In this document: positions 40,609-49,294 of the stretch, one piece after another
Numbering within the stretch: position 1 is the first letter of the stretch
Layout of the letters: every line of letters begins with the position of its first letter
Assembly: GCF_000488275.1 (NCBI RefSeq)
Contig: NZ_KI530762.1
Location: forward strand, 1,520,971 to 1,584,970
Reading direction: 5' to 3'
Source of the DNA: Acinetobacter brisouii CIP 110357
GTDB taxonomy: Bacteria > Pseudomonadota > Gammaproteobacteria > Pseudomonadales > Moraxellaceae
DNA: 64,000 bases
Translations under genes and position numbers: made by a program
The notes under the pieces: generated by a model
Told to the model about the DNA's origin: nothing
The model's database searches: none
Seen by the model: only the letters and a program-made list of their open reading frames with translations

Positions 40609-41047
40609 TTAAAAAGCAGATGCAAGCAAATTTTGTATAGTTTTAATTTTGAAGTGCTTGTTAATGTCTTTAAAATGCTTAGGCTATTTAAATCACTAAT
40701 AAACATCCATAAAAAAATCCTGCTAGATGCAGGATTTTGATATGAAAAATTAGAATTAGCCCGAATTTAATATAAAATTTATAGACATAATAAGATATGT
40801 AGAAACGTCAGTTGCATGTCCGAGGTCAGGACTACATTTTTAAAATATAGTTTTTCAATATATTAACACAATGATGGTCTTTGACCGAGTTTGCAACTGA
40901 CAAATGGTTTTGCCTACTTTTCCCGAAAGAAAAGTAGGTCTAGCTGAAGGCTATTGCTGAAATATGAGTCAAACTAATAAGACTCTGTCATCATAGTTTA
41001 TTTATTTTCAATATATTTAGGAAAAACGATCACCTAACTTAGATAAA
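40609..41047. other. Spacer containing direct repeat A
   Basis: No coding sequence seen. It is mostly the 184-bp repeat copy at 40790-40973, followed by about 70 bp up to the end of the dmm operon. Confidence 0.55.
40790..40973 (+). repeat. 184-bp direct repeat, copy A, with structured core
   Basis: Same length and orientation as copy B at 45178-45361 (roughly 80-85% identical by eye). The core 40807-40938 has a long stem (GTCAGTTGC... paired with ...GCAACTGAC), a linker AAATGGTTTTG (40902-40912) and a 10-bp hairpin CCTACTTTTC/GAAAAGTAGG (40913-40938). Confidence 0.8.
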
Positions 41048-42178
41048 TTAACCTTTTGCTGTTCTTTTCAGTTTTTGTGGATCATCAAACGGTAAAGTAT
41101 GCGTGATCGCATTGACTTCCAAACTGCCTTTAACCTGAATCTCGCGTCCTTGTACCGCATACGGGACATCAACACGGGCTAAAGCCACTGACTTCTTGCT
41201 GAGTGGTGAATACATACCACAAGTAATCACCCCGATTTGCGTATCGCCATCCCACAAGGTATCACCCATTTGCGCAGCTTGCTCACCTTCAAGCATCACC
41301 CCAAAAATCTTGATGCGCTCTTTACCTTGCAAGCGTTTATGTTCATAGCCACCGCGAAACTCACCCTTACTCGGTGAAACGGTAAAGTCAAGCCCAAGTT
41401 CCCATAAGCTATCGCCTGACTTGTCATTTTTAAATGGAAAATACTCAGAGTTATCATAAGGATAAAATAGCAAATAACTTTCAACCCGCAACCAGTCCAA
41501 GGTTACAAATGAACATGGAATAATGCCATACTTCCCACCTTTGTCTAAAATCGTATCCCAAATCAGCGGCGCATCCATTGCCTTGCAGAAAATTTCATAG
41601 CCACGCTCGCCCGTATAGCCTGTACGTGAAATCATCACGGGGCAACCAAACAGTTTGGTCTGAATATGGTGAAAATACGGCAAGTTGCGAATATCAGGGA
41701 TATATTCCGCTAGAAAATCCACTGCCAATGGCCCTTGTAATGATAAATCATGCAAGTCATCATCAAACAGCACCGCGACTTGGCGACCTGTTGCTGAACG
41801 GGTCAGCATTTCCAGGCCAATCCCAGTGCCGTGTACCACCATAAAGGCATTCGGCCCTGTACGGTAAATCACGCAGTCATCAACAAATTTTCCTTCTTCA
41901 TTGAGCATAGTGGCATACACCGACTTGCCTGGATAAAGCTTGGAAATGTCGCGTGAAGTGGCATATTCAAGCAAACTTTCTGCATGAGGCCCCACATAAT
42001 GCACTTTTTTCAAGCCTGAAACGTCCATCAAACCTGCTTTGGTTCGAATCGCCAGATAATGCTCGGCAGTATCGCTGGCATAGGTCCATGCCGTACCCAT
42101 ACCATTCCAGTCTTCTAAATTTGAGCCAAGCTGGCGGTGACGTTCTGCCAGTGCTGAAATACGCCATAAATTTGCCAT
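41048..42178 (-). CDS. dmmD: GcvT-like THF-dependent protein of the dimethylamine operon
   Basis: A 376-residue aminomethyltransferase-family (GcvT/DmdA-like) protein. It shows GLMDVSGLKKVHYVGP near the N-terminus and VMISRTGYTGERGYEIF, the signature of the folate-binding fold. In the operon it probably captures the formaldehyde made by the monooxygenase as methylene-THF. The ATG at 42178 is chosen because AAGGAA lies upstream. It is the last gene, 52 bp after the haem subunit gene. The symbol is tentative, from dmmDABC clusters. Confidence 0.82.
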   Translation of the reverse strand: MANLWRISALAERHRQLGSNLEDWNGMGTAWTYASDTAEHYLAIRTKAGLMDVSGLKKVHYVGPHAESLLEYATSRDISKLYPGKSVYATMLNEEGKFVDDCVIYRTGPNAFMVVHGTGIGLEMLTRSATGRQVAVLFDDDLHDLSLQGPLAVDFLAEYIPDIRNLPYFHHIQTKLFGCPVMISRTGYTGERGYEIFCKAMDAPLIWDTILDKGGKYGIIPCSFVTLDWLRVESYLLFYPYDNSEYFPFKNDKSGDSLWELGLDFTVSPSKGEFRGGYEHKRLQGKERIKIFGVMLEGEQAAQMGDTLWDGDTQIGVITCGMYSPLSKKSVALARVDVPYAVQGREIQVKGSLEVNAITHTLPFDDPQKLKRTAKG

Positions 42179-42230
42179 AAGTACTTTTCCTTCATTTTGT
42201 ATCAATATCAATTCATTGTTAAATCGTGGT

Positions 42231-43244
42231 TTATTCTTGGTCGAACTGACTCAGCCACTGCACCAACGGTTCGCGGTAACGAGTAATGCCTTTGTAATCG
42301 GCAATCGACTCAGGCAAATCCCGAATCACCCGATGCAGGCGTTTTGCCCATGCGGGATTGGTGACCAGATCATTCAGGCTAATCAGATAAGTGCGGATGC
42401 TAAATAACAGCGCGTTGCTGCGTGCAAGGCGTGGCATCATTTGCAGCTCAACCCGTAAATGCACCAACTCACCTGCATTGTCCTTGGTCACTAAACCACG
42501 CTCATGCCCCCACAAGTGGTAAGTTTCCGAAGAGGTGTCCATACGCGGGTTAATGGTCATGGTCCAGTTGAGACGGCGATACGGATTCCCGACCTGAATG
42601 TTGAGCAAAAATTTCAGCGCCCGTTCAAACACACCTGCGTCATGTGCCAGTTTCGGTACGGGCGCATGCCACTGTTTAAAGCTCATGCCTGCATCAAAGT
42701 TCAGTGACCAGTCCGCAGGCCCTGTAATCATGCCTGCATCCATAAACAGATCGCCTTCACGCTGATCTAGCAAGGCAATATCTCCTTGCAACTGGCGTGA
42801 GATAAACTCAAATGCGGGTAGCGGCAGGCTTGAGTCATCACCAAACTGAAAATGCACATCGATATTCATCGGGCGGTTGATCCAGTGCCACGCCTTGCCC
42901 TGCCGTTCCAAGTGAAAATGTTCAGGATAATCTGCCGACAAATGCAACATTGCCATTTCCAGAAAATCCCACGCTGCCTGTTGCATATGTGGCAACACAA
43001 TGCAGCGTTTCGGGTCATTTTTCAGGGTCAAGGCACGCTCATTCACCTCGGTCAGGTAATGCTCGTCAATGTCAAACCAGTGTTCAAAGATCGTTCCTGG
43101 TTTAGATAATGCAGGCTCGATATTCACCGAATACATGTAACTGTCTTCAGGAAACGGAAATGGAAAACGTGCAATGGCTTTGGCACTGTTGTGATAATGA
43201 AACTGATCACGCATATTTTCCACGGGGTTAAATTGTACGGTCAT
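42231..43244 (-). CDS. dmmC: Dimethylamine monooxygenase haem subunit (DUF3445/HODM family)
   Basis: A 337-residue protein of the haem-dependent oxidative N-demethylase family (DUF3445). The segments FPFPFPEDSYMYSVNIEP and RVELQMMPRLARSNALLFSIRTYL are typical. It is the catalytic oxygenase part that demethylates dimethylamine with O2 and NADPH. The ATG at 43244 is preferred because AGGAG precedes it. Subunit letters differ between published dmm clusters, so the symbol is provisional. Confidence 0.85.
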   Translation of the reverse strand: MTVQFNPVENMRDQFHYHNSAKAIARFPFPFPEDSYMYSVNIEPALSKPGTIFEHWFDIDEHYLTEVNERALTLKNDPKRCIVLPHMQQAAWDFLEMAMLHLSADYPEHFHLERQGKAWHWINRPMNIDVHFQFGDDSSLPLPAFEFISRQLQGDIALLDQREGDLFMDAGMITGPADWSLNFDAGMSFKQWHAPVPKLAHDAGVFERALKFLLNIQVGNPYRRLNWTMTINPRMDTSSETYHLWGHERGLVTKDNAGELVHLRVELQMMPRLARSNALLFSIRTYLISLNDLVTNPAWAKRLHRVIRDLPESIADYKGITRYREPLVQWLSQFDQE

Positions 43245-43254
43245 GGCAGTTCTC

Positions 43255-44196
43255 CTATAGCTCAAGCTCAATACGACAGCCCTGTTTGCCTCGTGACACG
43301 CATGGCATCAACAATTGCTCACGTTCCTGTGGGTTTAAATAATGGTCATGATGCTCAACATCACCTGTATATTGGGTCGCACACTGTCCGCACACGCCAC
43401 CACGACATAAACTGGTCACGGGAATCTCGTGTTTTTCCAAGGCTTCAAGCAGGCTGTAATCACTCGGAACTTCGATTTCCTGTTGGCTTTGAGTGAGATA
43501 GGCTGTAAATGCTGCACCTGCCGCAGGCGCTGCAAAAGCTTCGGCATGAACGCGCTGCTTTGACCAGCCCAATGTTTGCGCTGCATCTTGTACCGCCTGA
43601 GTCAGACGTTCTGGGCCACAGACATAAACATGGCTGTTTAAACTTTGTTGCTGCAACAACTGCATCACATCCAAACGGCGCGCAGTTTTTGCAGAATAAA
43701 TATGCACCTGCTCAGGAAATAACTCGGTCAACAGTGTTTCATAGGCATTACTGATTTGATCGCGGCAGGCGTAGTGCAGCTCAAAAGCTTGACCTGTATG
43801 CATCAGCTCGCGGATATGTGCCAAAAATGGCGTGATCCCGATGCCACCCGCAATAAACACATGCTTGTGTGCCTGTGAATGCAGGGCAAATAAATTCAAC
43901 GGCGCGGAGATATTCAACACATCGCCAATCATGACCTGTTCATGTAAAAAGCGAGAGCCTCCACGCGAGTCATCTTGCAGGCGCACCGCGATTTTGTAGT
44001 AATCATCGTGTGCGGGGTCATTGGTCAGTGAATAGGCATTACGCAATATCCGATCTGGCAAAGGTAACTGCACCACCACATGGCTGCCAGAAGAAAATGC
44101 AGGTAAAGGCTGATCCAGCGCCTCTAAAGTAAATTCACGAATCAATGGTGTGACTTGCTGAATATCGCGCACACGCACAGGAATTAATATAGACAT
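43255..44196 (-). CDS. dmmB: Dimethylamine monooxygenase reductase subunit
   Basis: A 313-residue phthalate-dioxygenase-reductase-type protein. The FMN-binding NAYSLTND (residues about 71-78), an NAD(P) site at AGGIGITPFL, and a C-terminal plant-type [2Fe-2S] cluster with CRGGVCGQC are all present; the last ligand is in LMPCVSR. It takes electrons from NAD(P)H to the haem subunit. Its start overlaps the end of the small subunit gene by 13 bp. Confidence 0.9.
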   Translation of the reverse strand: MSILIPVRVRDIQQVTPLIREFTLEALDQPLPAFSSGSHVVVQLPLPDRILRNAYSLTNDPAHDDYYKIAVRLQDDSRGGSRFLHEQVMIGDVLNISAPLNLFALHSQAHKHVFIAGGIGITPFLAHIRELMHTGQAFELHYACRDQISNAYETLLTELFPEQVHIYSAKTARRLDVMQLLQQQSLNSHVYVCGPERLTQAVQDAAQTLGWSKQRVHAEAFAAPAAGAAFTAYLTQSQQEIEVPSDYSLLEALEKHEIPVTSLCRGGVCGQCATQYTGDVEHHDHYLNPQEREQLLMPCVSRGKQGCRIELEL

Positions 44197-44693
44197 ACGC
44201 CCTCCGCTTGCATCGGTTGATCAGGGTTGGCACATACCCCCATATACGCACCCAAACGCTCGGAAAAATGAGTGCGAATCAGCAAATACACACCGCAATG
44301 CTCGCAACTGCAAAATTCTTCGGCAGTCGTGGTTTGTGTTTCACCGCAATGTACGCAGTAAACTTTTTTGAGTTCAGGCTGGGTTCGTACCTGTTGGATT
44401 TCATCTTTCATCAAGCCTTGTGCCATCAAGCTTTGCGTGACTTGCCATAAAAAGATTTCATCGCCACACAGCACCACATGTAGGCCTGCATGTGCCTGTT
44501 GCAACTGGGCTGTGAGTTCATCTGAAAATGCCTCTGAAGTTGCAAGCAATGTCGGAAATGCTGCAAACTGTTCAGCCAGATGCCGTGCTTCTAATGTATT
44601 GGCTTGCTGTAAAATCAACAGATATTGCCCGTGTACAGGTTTGAGTTCCTGTGCCTGCCGATAACTCGGAGTGCTTTGCATTACCTCTTGCAT
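44184..44693 (-). CDS. dmmA: Dimethylamine monooxygenase small subunit, DmmA family
   Basis: A 169-residue protein. The N-terminal about 110 residues look like a half-Rossmann fold; the C-terminus carries a zinc ribbon or rubredoxin-like four-Cys site (CVHCGE, then CSCEHCG). The DmmA family name is from memory. It is the first gene of the operon dmmA-B-C-D (as read leftward). GGAG lies 8 bp before the ATG. Confidence 0.78.
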   Translation of the reverse strand: MQEVMQSTPSYRQAQELKPVHGQYLLILQQANTLEARHLAEQFAAFPTLLATSEAFSDELTAQLQQAHAGLHVVLCGDEIFLWQVTQSLMAQGLMKDEIQQVRTQPELKKVYCVHCGETQTTTAEEFCSCEHCGVYLLIRTHFSERLGAYMGVCANPDQPMQAEGVCLY

Positions 44694-44772
44694 GGCAGTT
44701 ACTCCAGTAAATAAATTAATATAATCAAATATTTAAATTATTTAATTCATTCAATCAATTCCCTTTAAAACA

Positions 44773-44788
44773 TACCTCTAAGGGGGTA
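44773..44788. promoter_or_regulatory. Candidate 7-2-7 NarL-type site upstream of dmm
   Basis: TACCTCTAAGGGGGTA: inverted heptamers TACCTCT and TACCCCC with two central bases. TACCTCT fits TACYYMT fully. It is about 80 bp before the dmmA start. Confidence 0.6.
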
Positions 44789-44814
44789 ATGCAAGTTCGT
44801 GGAGTTTTAAAAAG

Positions 44815-44846
44815 CAAAAAGCCAGTCAATTTGATGACTGGCTTTG
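44815..44846 (-). terminator. Terminator-like hairpin between tmm and dmm
   Basis: AAAGCCAGTCA and TGACTGGCTTT pair over about 11 bp with a 6-nt loop; the minus-strand side ends in T-rich sequence. It could stop minus-strand transcripts coming from tmm before they enter dmm. Confidence 0.7.
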
Positions 44847-44964
44847 AAAGAGTTTAATACTTTTAAGATTTTTATAAATGATGTCGATGATTTGAAAGGC
44901 TTAAGATCAAAGACTGCTCATAGCGGAGTCTTACCTTTTATAATCCTATGATTGGAGCTCATCC

Positions 44965-45088
44965 GTTCTTTTGTTTTGGCAAAAGAACCAAAACCATTTG
45001 TCATCCACAAAACCTGTTCAATATCCGCATCTATTTAATTACATCGCAAAAACAATATATTATATAAACCACGCAGGTTGTGGATGAC
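44965..45088 (-). repeat. Third, diverged structured repeat (C), opposite orientation
   Basis: Read on the minus strand: a long stem GTCATCCACAA...TTGTGGATGAC, then AAATGGTTTTG, then a 9-bp hairpin GTTCTTTTG/CAAAAGAAC. The order and the linker match copies A and B, but both stems have different sequence. Confidence 0.7.
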
Positions 45089-45177
45089 GTTCTGCACAAG
45101 CAAATATCAAGGATAATTACATACAACGAATTAGTTTTTACCAATTAACTTGAGTCAATATCAAATTGATAAAAACA

Positions 45178-45361
45178 ATAAGATACATGGAAACGTCAGT
45201 TGCATGTCTGAGGTCAGGAGTATATTTAAAAAATGCTGTTTTTCAATACATTAAAACAGTGATGGTATTTGACCGAGTTTGCGACTGACAGATGGTTTTG
45301 CCTACTTTTCCCAAAAGAAAAGTAGGTCGAACCGAAGGTTGATGCTGAAATATGAGTCAAA
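45178..45361 (+). repeat. 184-bp direct repeat, copy B, with structured core
   Basis: Pairs with copy A (40790-40973). Core 45195-45326: long stem, linker AGATGGTTTTG (45290-45300), short hairpin CCTACTTTTC/GAAAAGTAGG (45301-45326). Confidence 0.8.
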
Positions 45362-45432
45362 TACATCATACTCCATCATCACTATGCAATAACTTTCAAT
45401 ATCCTAAGCATAAGTTTACAGAGACACTTAAC

Positions 45433-46800
45433 CTACCCCACTTTTTTCTGCGGCACTTCTGGCGTATCTGTCAGGTAAGCTTCAAGCGAATCATCAAGGG
45501 CATCCAGCCACGGCGTATGATGCGGTGCTGCCAACGTGCCTGTAATCGCTGAACGATAAATATGATCACGGAAAGTCATGATGTCTTCTTTTTTATGTTT
45601 TTTCCATTCAAGGAAAATTAAACGCATGGCTTCAATATCAAAAGTTGGATAATCGGTGGCTTCTATCAGCTCCAGAATATAATCGCCCTGAAACTTATAC
45701 ATTTGTGCAGCGTCAGTCAGGGTCTTTTCCTCTTCATGCCATGCTAAAGTATGTGCCTGCATTTCTGATAAACTAGGCAAAGCCATACGGTTTAAAATAA
45801 TATCGCGCACATACCATGCCTGCGCATCAAACATATTGAAGGTATACCATTGGTCTTGCATGCCCAAATAAAACAGTTTCGGATTTTTTTCCCAAACTAC
45901 GCCTTTATACAAACCCAGTGGATACAATCGGTTATCGGTTTTCAAACGAATGGACTCTGCCATAAACGGGAAATGATGCAGATAACCTGTACATAAAATA
46001 ATGGCATCAACTTCGGCACTTGTACCATCAGCAAAATAAGCATGCGTTTGATCTACACGTAATAATTTCTGACGTTCTGACCAGTTTTTTGGCCATTTAT
46101 AACCCATCGGGCTATTACGGTAACAACTAATAATCTGTTTTGCGCCATATTTGTAGCATTGTGAACCGATGTCTTCGGCAGAATAGCTACTGCCCACGAC
46201 CAATACGGTTTTATCTTTAAATTCCAAAGCATCTCTAAAGTCATGTGCATGTAAGATGCGCCCGCCAAAACTTTTGAAACCTTCATATTCTGGGACTTTT
46301 GGCGTTGAAAAGTGCCCGCTGGCGACCACGACATAATCAAAGATTTCGGTATACACTACATCTTGATTATGGTCATGCACACTCACTGCAAACTGCTGAG
46401 TCTGTTCATTAAACTCAATATGACGCACGGCACTGTTAAAACGTACATAACGGCGTACATTGGCTTTTTCGACTCGCCCTTTAATATAATCCCAAAGCAC
46501 TGCACGTGGAGGATATGAGCCAATCGGTTTGCCAAAGTGTTCATCAAAACTATAATCAGCAAACTCCAGAGCTTCTTTCGGGCCATTTGACCACAGGTAA
46601 CGGTACATACTGCCATGCACAGGTTCACCATTTTCATCGATCCCTGTGCGCCATGTATAGTTCCATAGCCCCCCCCAATCTGCCTGTTTTTCAAAACAAA
46701 CGATTTCAGGAATATCTGCGCCTTTGGCTTGAGCAGACTGAAATGCTCTTAATTGCGCCATCCCACTTGGCCCTGCACCTATAATTGCAACTCGCGTCAT
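45433..46800 (-). CDS. tmm: Trimethylamine monooxygenase (flavin-containing)
   Basis: A 455-residue class B flavin monooxygenase. The FAD motif GAGPSG is at residues 8-13. The FMO signature [11 protein letters not shown] is at 178-188, and the NADPH motif with [12 protein letters not shown] is at 201-212, which is typical of bacterial Tmm. It oxidises trimethylamine to TMAO with NADPH and O2. Other N- or S-containing substrates are possible for this family. Context (tdm, dmm, sox) strongly supports trimethylamine. It is transcribed alone, upstream of the dmm region. Confidence 0.9.
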   Translation of the reverse strand: MTRVAIIGAGPSGMAQLRAFQSAQAKGADIPEIVCFEKQADWGGLWNYTWRTGIDENGEPVHGSMYRYLWSNGPKEALEFADYSFDEHFGKPIGSYPPRAVLWDYIKGRVEKANVRRYVRFNSAVRHIEFNEQTQQFAVSVHDHNQDVVYTEIFDYVVVASGHFSTPKVPEYEGFKSFGGRILHAHDFRDALEFKDKTVLVVGSSYSAEDIGSQCYKYGAKQIISCYRNSPMGYKWPKNWSERQKLLRVDQTHAYFADGTSAEVDAIILCTGYLHHFPFMAESIRLKTDNRLYPLGLYKGVVWEKNPKLFYLGMQDQWYTFNMFDAQAWYVRDIILNRMALPSLSEMQAHTLAWHEEEKTLTDAAQMYKFQGDYILELIEATDYPTFDIEAMRLIFLEWKKHKKEDIMTFRDHIYRSAITGTLAAPHHTPWLDALDDSLEAYLTDTPEVPQKKVG

Positions 46801-46887
46801 AGCTTTATCCCCATGTGATTTTATTAAAAGAGTTAAAGTGTAGAAACACTATGCAATTAACATAGGACGAAGTCTGTGATCGTGAAA

Positions 46888-46903
46888 TTCCTAAGATGGA
46901 GTA
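46888..46903. promoter_or_regulatory. Weak 7-2-7 site upstream of tmm
   Basis: On the minus strand TACTCCATCTTAGGAA: one heptamer (TACTCCA) is near consensus and the other (TTCCTAA) is poor. About 88 bp upstream of tmm. It would not stand without the stronger sites at dmm, tdm and purU. Confidence 0.3.
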
Positions 46904-46945
46904 ACACAAATGGGATACCGTGAAATAACGCTTAAATTTTGCAAT

Positions 46946-46970
46946 AAAAAACCTGTCTAAAAAGACAGGT
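46946..46970 (-). terminator. Minus-strand terminator after the SDR remnant
   Basis: ACCTGTCT and AGACAGGT pair around AAAA; on the minus strand the stem is followed by TTTTT. It lies just after the SDR fragment and about 150 bp before tmm. Confidence 0.8.
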
Positions 46971-46974
46971 TCAA

Positions 46975-47164
46975 TCAAAAAATTTGCGCCATTGCAATGC
47001 CAATCAGTTGCTGACTGGACTCACGTGAAGCAACATCAACAACACTTTTGCTCACCTCAAGCCCAGCTTCACTGAGTATTTTGGCTGTGGCTTGAACATT
47101 GTCGAGTTTTAAATCAGCAAGTACGATATGTTTACCTGTACTGAGACGTCGGGCAAATGAATTT
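46975..47164 (-). pseudogene. Remnant of a short-chain dehydrogenase
   Basis: About 62 codons in one frame, beginning after a stop codon with NSFARRLSTGKHIVLADLK and ending LIGIAMAQIF before TGA. This looks like a piece of an SDR after the Rossmann glycine motif, cut at both ends: no start codon or GxxxGxG remains, and no catalytic YxxxK. It keeps a stretch recognisable from common Acinetobacter-type SDRs. It indicates past deletion next to the methylamine genes. Confidence 0.65.
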
Positions 47165-47202
47165 GATTAATCCAAACATTGCTCATCAACAAAACAGGCC
47201 CG

Positions 47203-47700
47203 TTATATCATCGACTTAAGAACATTATCTTTCACAATAAAGTGATGAAATAAAGCTGCACAGGCATGCAATCCGACAAGTGAAACAAATACGTTCCCCA
47301 ACACTTGATGAATATCACCTAAATAAAAATCACCATATAAACTTTCAATGACATATACATTTTGCCCCAATAGTGAATAACTATCCGCAATACTCGACAA
47401 GGCAAGATATCCTGAAACAGGCACAATCATGAGCAACGCATATAAAAGCACTTTGACTGTTTTAAATAGAAAATTTTGTAGTTTATTGATGATTTCATTT
47501 TTTGGAAAATCTTTATGTAACAGTAGGAAAGCGATACATCGCAAACAAAATAAAACAAATACAGTTCCGCCAGAAAGAAGATGAATTGTTCCAAGTTGAG
47601 GGTCTTTTAATGGGTTCCCACTGGTAATATAAGCTGTCGCAACAGCAATCAAGGTAATCCAGTGAATAGCCATCATAGTTCTAGGATATTTTTTAATCAT
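47203..47700 (-). CDS. Cytochrome b561 family membrane protein
   Basis: A 165-residue protein with four hydrophobic segments and histidines placed as haem ligands (AIHWITL near the N-terminus, GLHACAALFHHF near the C-terminus). These proteins pass electrons across or within the inner membrane. The partner and role are unknown. It is downstream of the PAS/two-component genes, 120 bp away, and may or may not be co-transcribed with them. Confidence 0.85.
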   Translation of the reverse strand: MIKKYPRTMMAIHWITLIAVATAYITSGNPLKDPQLGTIHLLSGGTVFVLFCLRCIAFLLLHKDFPKNEIINKLQNFLFKTVKVLLYALLMIVPVSGYLALSSIADSYSLLGQNVYVIESLYGDFYLGDIHQVLGNVFVSLVGLHACAALFHHFIVKDNVLKSMI

Positions 47701-47820
47701 GGTGATTTCTTAAATGCAACATTTGTAGTTGGATTAAATCACGGGCAATATCCGAATAACATTCGCTTTAATAAAAAATACACAAATTAAAGGCATATCA
47801 GCTTAATTCTTAAGGGTTTC

Positions 47821-48594
47821 TTAGGATTGAACTGGTTGTGAACGCCAAATAATTCCCTCAACTGCCAAAATCATATCGCTCTCTGAGTAAACGCCCCAAC
47901 CAATGTCCTGTACCCACACCACACGCTCTCCATCGGGCAATATTCGATAGATCACATTGAATAACTCTTTCTGATTCAGTGCATCTTGTACCGCAGACCA
48001 CACTGAAGGTGCATCTTCAGGGTGAATCATTTGTCCATAACGTGGCGTATTGAGTAATTCTGCAGGTGTATAGCCTGTCACATCGAAACAGCCATCACTG
48101 ATGTATTCCATGGTCCAGTCAAAATCATTGCGGGAACGGTACAACATCATCGGCAAACGCTTGATCAGGTCATTGAGACTACGCTGCTGTGCCGATTGTA
48201 GATATTGTCGTTTAATTTTTTCAGTCTGATCAGACAAAAGCAGACACCAGAAATGCTGCTGACTATCGGGCTGACTCAGCAAATAATTTGCCGAGAGCTC
48301 AAACCAGCGTAAGTTTTGCTGGGCATCCATCAGGCGGATGCGACAGCTTTGAGTCAACTGTGACGAGCTGAGCAGGCTTTTGAGTTGATAAACATCTTCG
48401 GGGTACAGCCATTCGGTCAAACCCTGCCCATCAGTGTGGCTAAATTGCTGCCAGATGATATTACTTTTATAGATATTCAGGTACTGATCAACAATCAGGA
48501 CTACTTCGGCAAAACAGTCAAATACAGGCGACCAATACGTTTGTAGTAGTTGCAACGGATAAACTTGGGCGGGACGACGAAACAGTTTCAGCAT
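47821..48594 (-). CDS. PAS-domain protein without output domain
   Basis: A 257-residue soluble protein with two PAS-type regions: about residues 20-120 (weaker) and about 140-250 (YISDGCFDVTGYTPAELL, typical PAS fold with PAC). No kinase, GGDEF, EAL or helix-turn-helix was found. The ATG at 48594 follows GAGGTG. The gene is 7 bp downstream of the response regulator and on the same strand, so it is likely an accessory sensor of the same system. Confidence 0.8.
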   Translation of the reverse strand: MLKLFRRPAQVYPLQLLQTYWSPVFDCFAEVVLIVDQYLNIYKSNIIWQQFSHTDGQGLTEWLYPEDVYQLKSLLSSSQLTQSCRIRLMDAQQNLRWFELSANYLLSQPDSQQHFWCLLLSDQTEKIKRQYLQSAQQRSLNDLIKRLPMMLYRSRNDFDWTMEYISDGCFDVTGYTPAELLNTPRYGQMIHPEDAPSVWSAVQDALNQKELFNVIYRILPDGERVVWVQDIGWGVYSESDMILAVEGIIWRSQPVQS

Positions 48595-48601
48595 AGTCAC
48601 C

Positions 48602-49282
48602 TCAGCTCCGCAATGATTTGAGATGTTGATGCGCCCACACCGACAACTCCAAACGTGAATGTACATTCAGTTTGCGCAGCAGGCTTTTGACGTAGACTTT
48701 GACCGTACCATCACTAATGCCGAGTTCACGCGCGATCAGTTTATTGTTCAGCCCTTTCGCAATCAGCAACAAGGTTTCTTTTTCTCTTGCGGTCATATCC
48801 GCGAGATCTTGCTGTTCTTGCTGATCGATTTCCCAAGATTCAGTTTCACTGAGCTGAGGCTGCACACGGCGCACTTGTCGCGCCAGAATATTTACACCTT
48901 GCCCATGTAAAATGATCTGTCCATCCAAGACATCATGCAGCTTTTGTAAAATCACTTCAGGCAATGTGTCTTTGGGCAAAAAACCATTTGCTCCCAGTTG
49001 AATCGCATCAATCACCACCTGCTCATCTTCACAAGCCGTTAAAATAATCACTTTTAACTCCTGATCACTCTGGCGAATATGCTTTAAAATCTCCAAACCT
49101 GACTCATTTGGCATTTGCAGATCGAGCAGTAGCACATCGGGATATTGCTCGGGTAAATCCTGCAAAAAATCTGCACCTGACGCATATTCGGCAAGTACAA
49201 CATAGCCTTGTTCCTGCCGAATAATATCGGCAACACCACGGCGAAATAGTGCATGATCATCGACAATACTGACTTTACACAT
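48602..49282 (-). CDS. NarL/FixJ-family response regulator
   Basis: About 226 residues from the chosen start. The receiver domain has phosphorylation Asp at about 54-56 (LLLDLQMP) and the C-terminal LuxR-type helix-turn-helix contains LIAKGLNNKLIARELGISDGTVKVYVKSLLRKL. NarL-family proteins bind inverted heptamers, as seen in front of the nearby amine operons. The ATG at 49282 is chosen because AGAGGA is at the right distance; an earlier ATG (49288) is too close. It lies downstream of the kinase gene and is likely phosphorylated by it. Confidence 0.9.
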   Translation of the reverse strand: MCKVSIVDDHALFRRGVADIIRQEQGYVVLAEYASGADFLQDLPEQYPDVLLLDLQMPNESGLEILKHIRQSDQELKVIILTACEDEQVVIDAIQLGANGFLPKDTLPEVILQKLHDVLDGQIILHGQGVNILARQVRRVQPQLSETESWEIDQQEQQDLADMTAREKETLLLIAKGLNNKLIARELGISDGTVKVYVKSLLRKLNVHSRLELSVWAHQHLKSLRS

Positions 49283-49294
49283 GGGCATATTCCT

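Larger units (their letters stand above)
44694..45432. other. 739-bp regulatory and repeat region upstream of dmm
   Basis: No coding sequence seen. In order: the dmm promoter area with a 7-2-7 site, a terminator-like hairpin, the third structured repeat (C) and repeat B, then the end of tmm. Confidence 0.6.

Noticed and set aside
44941-45092. Candidate att site or IS end for the dmm region
   Set aside because: No transposase or integrase is present and no target-site duplication was seen; the sequence fits the structured repeat family instead.
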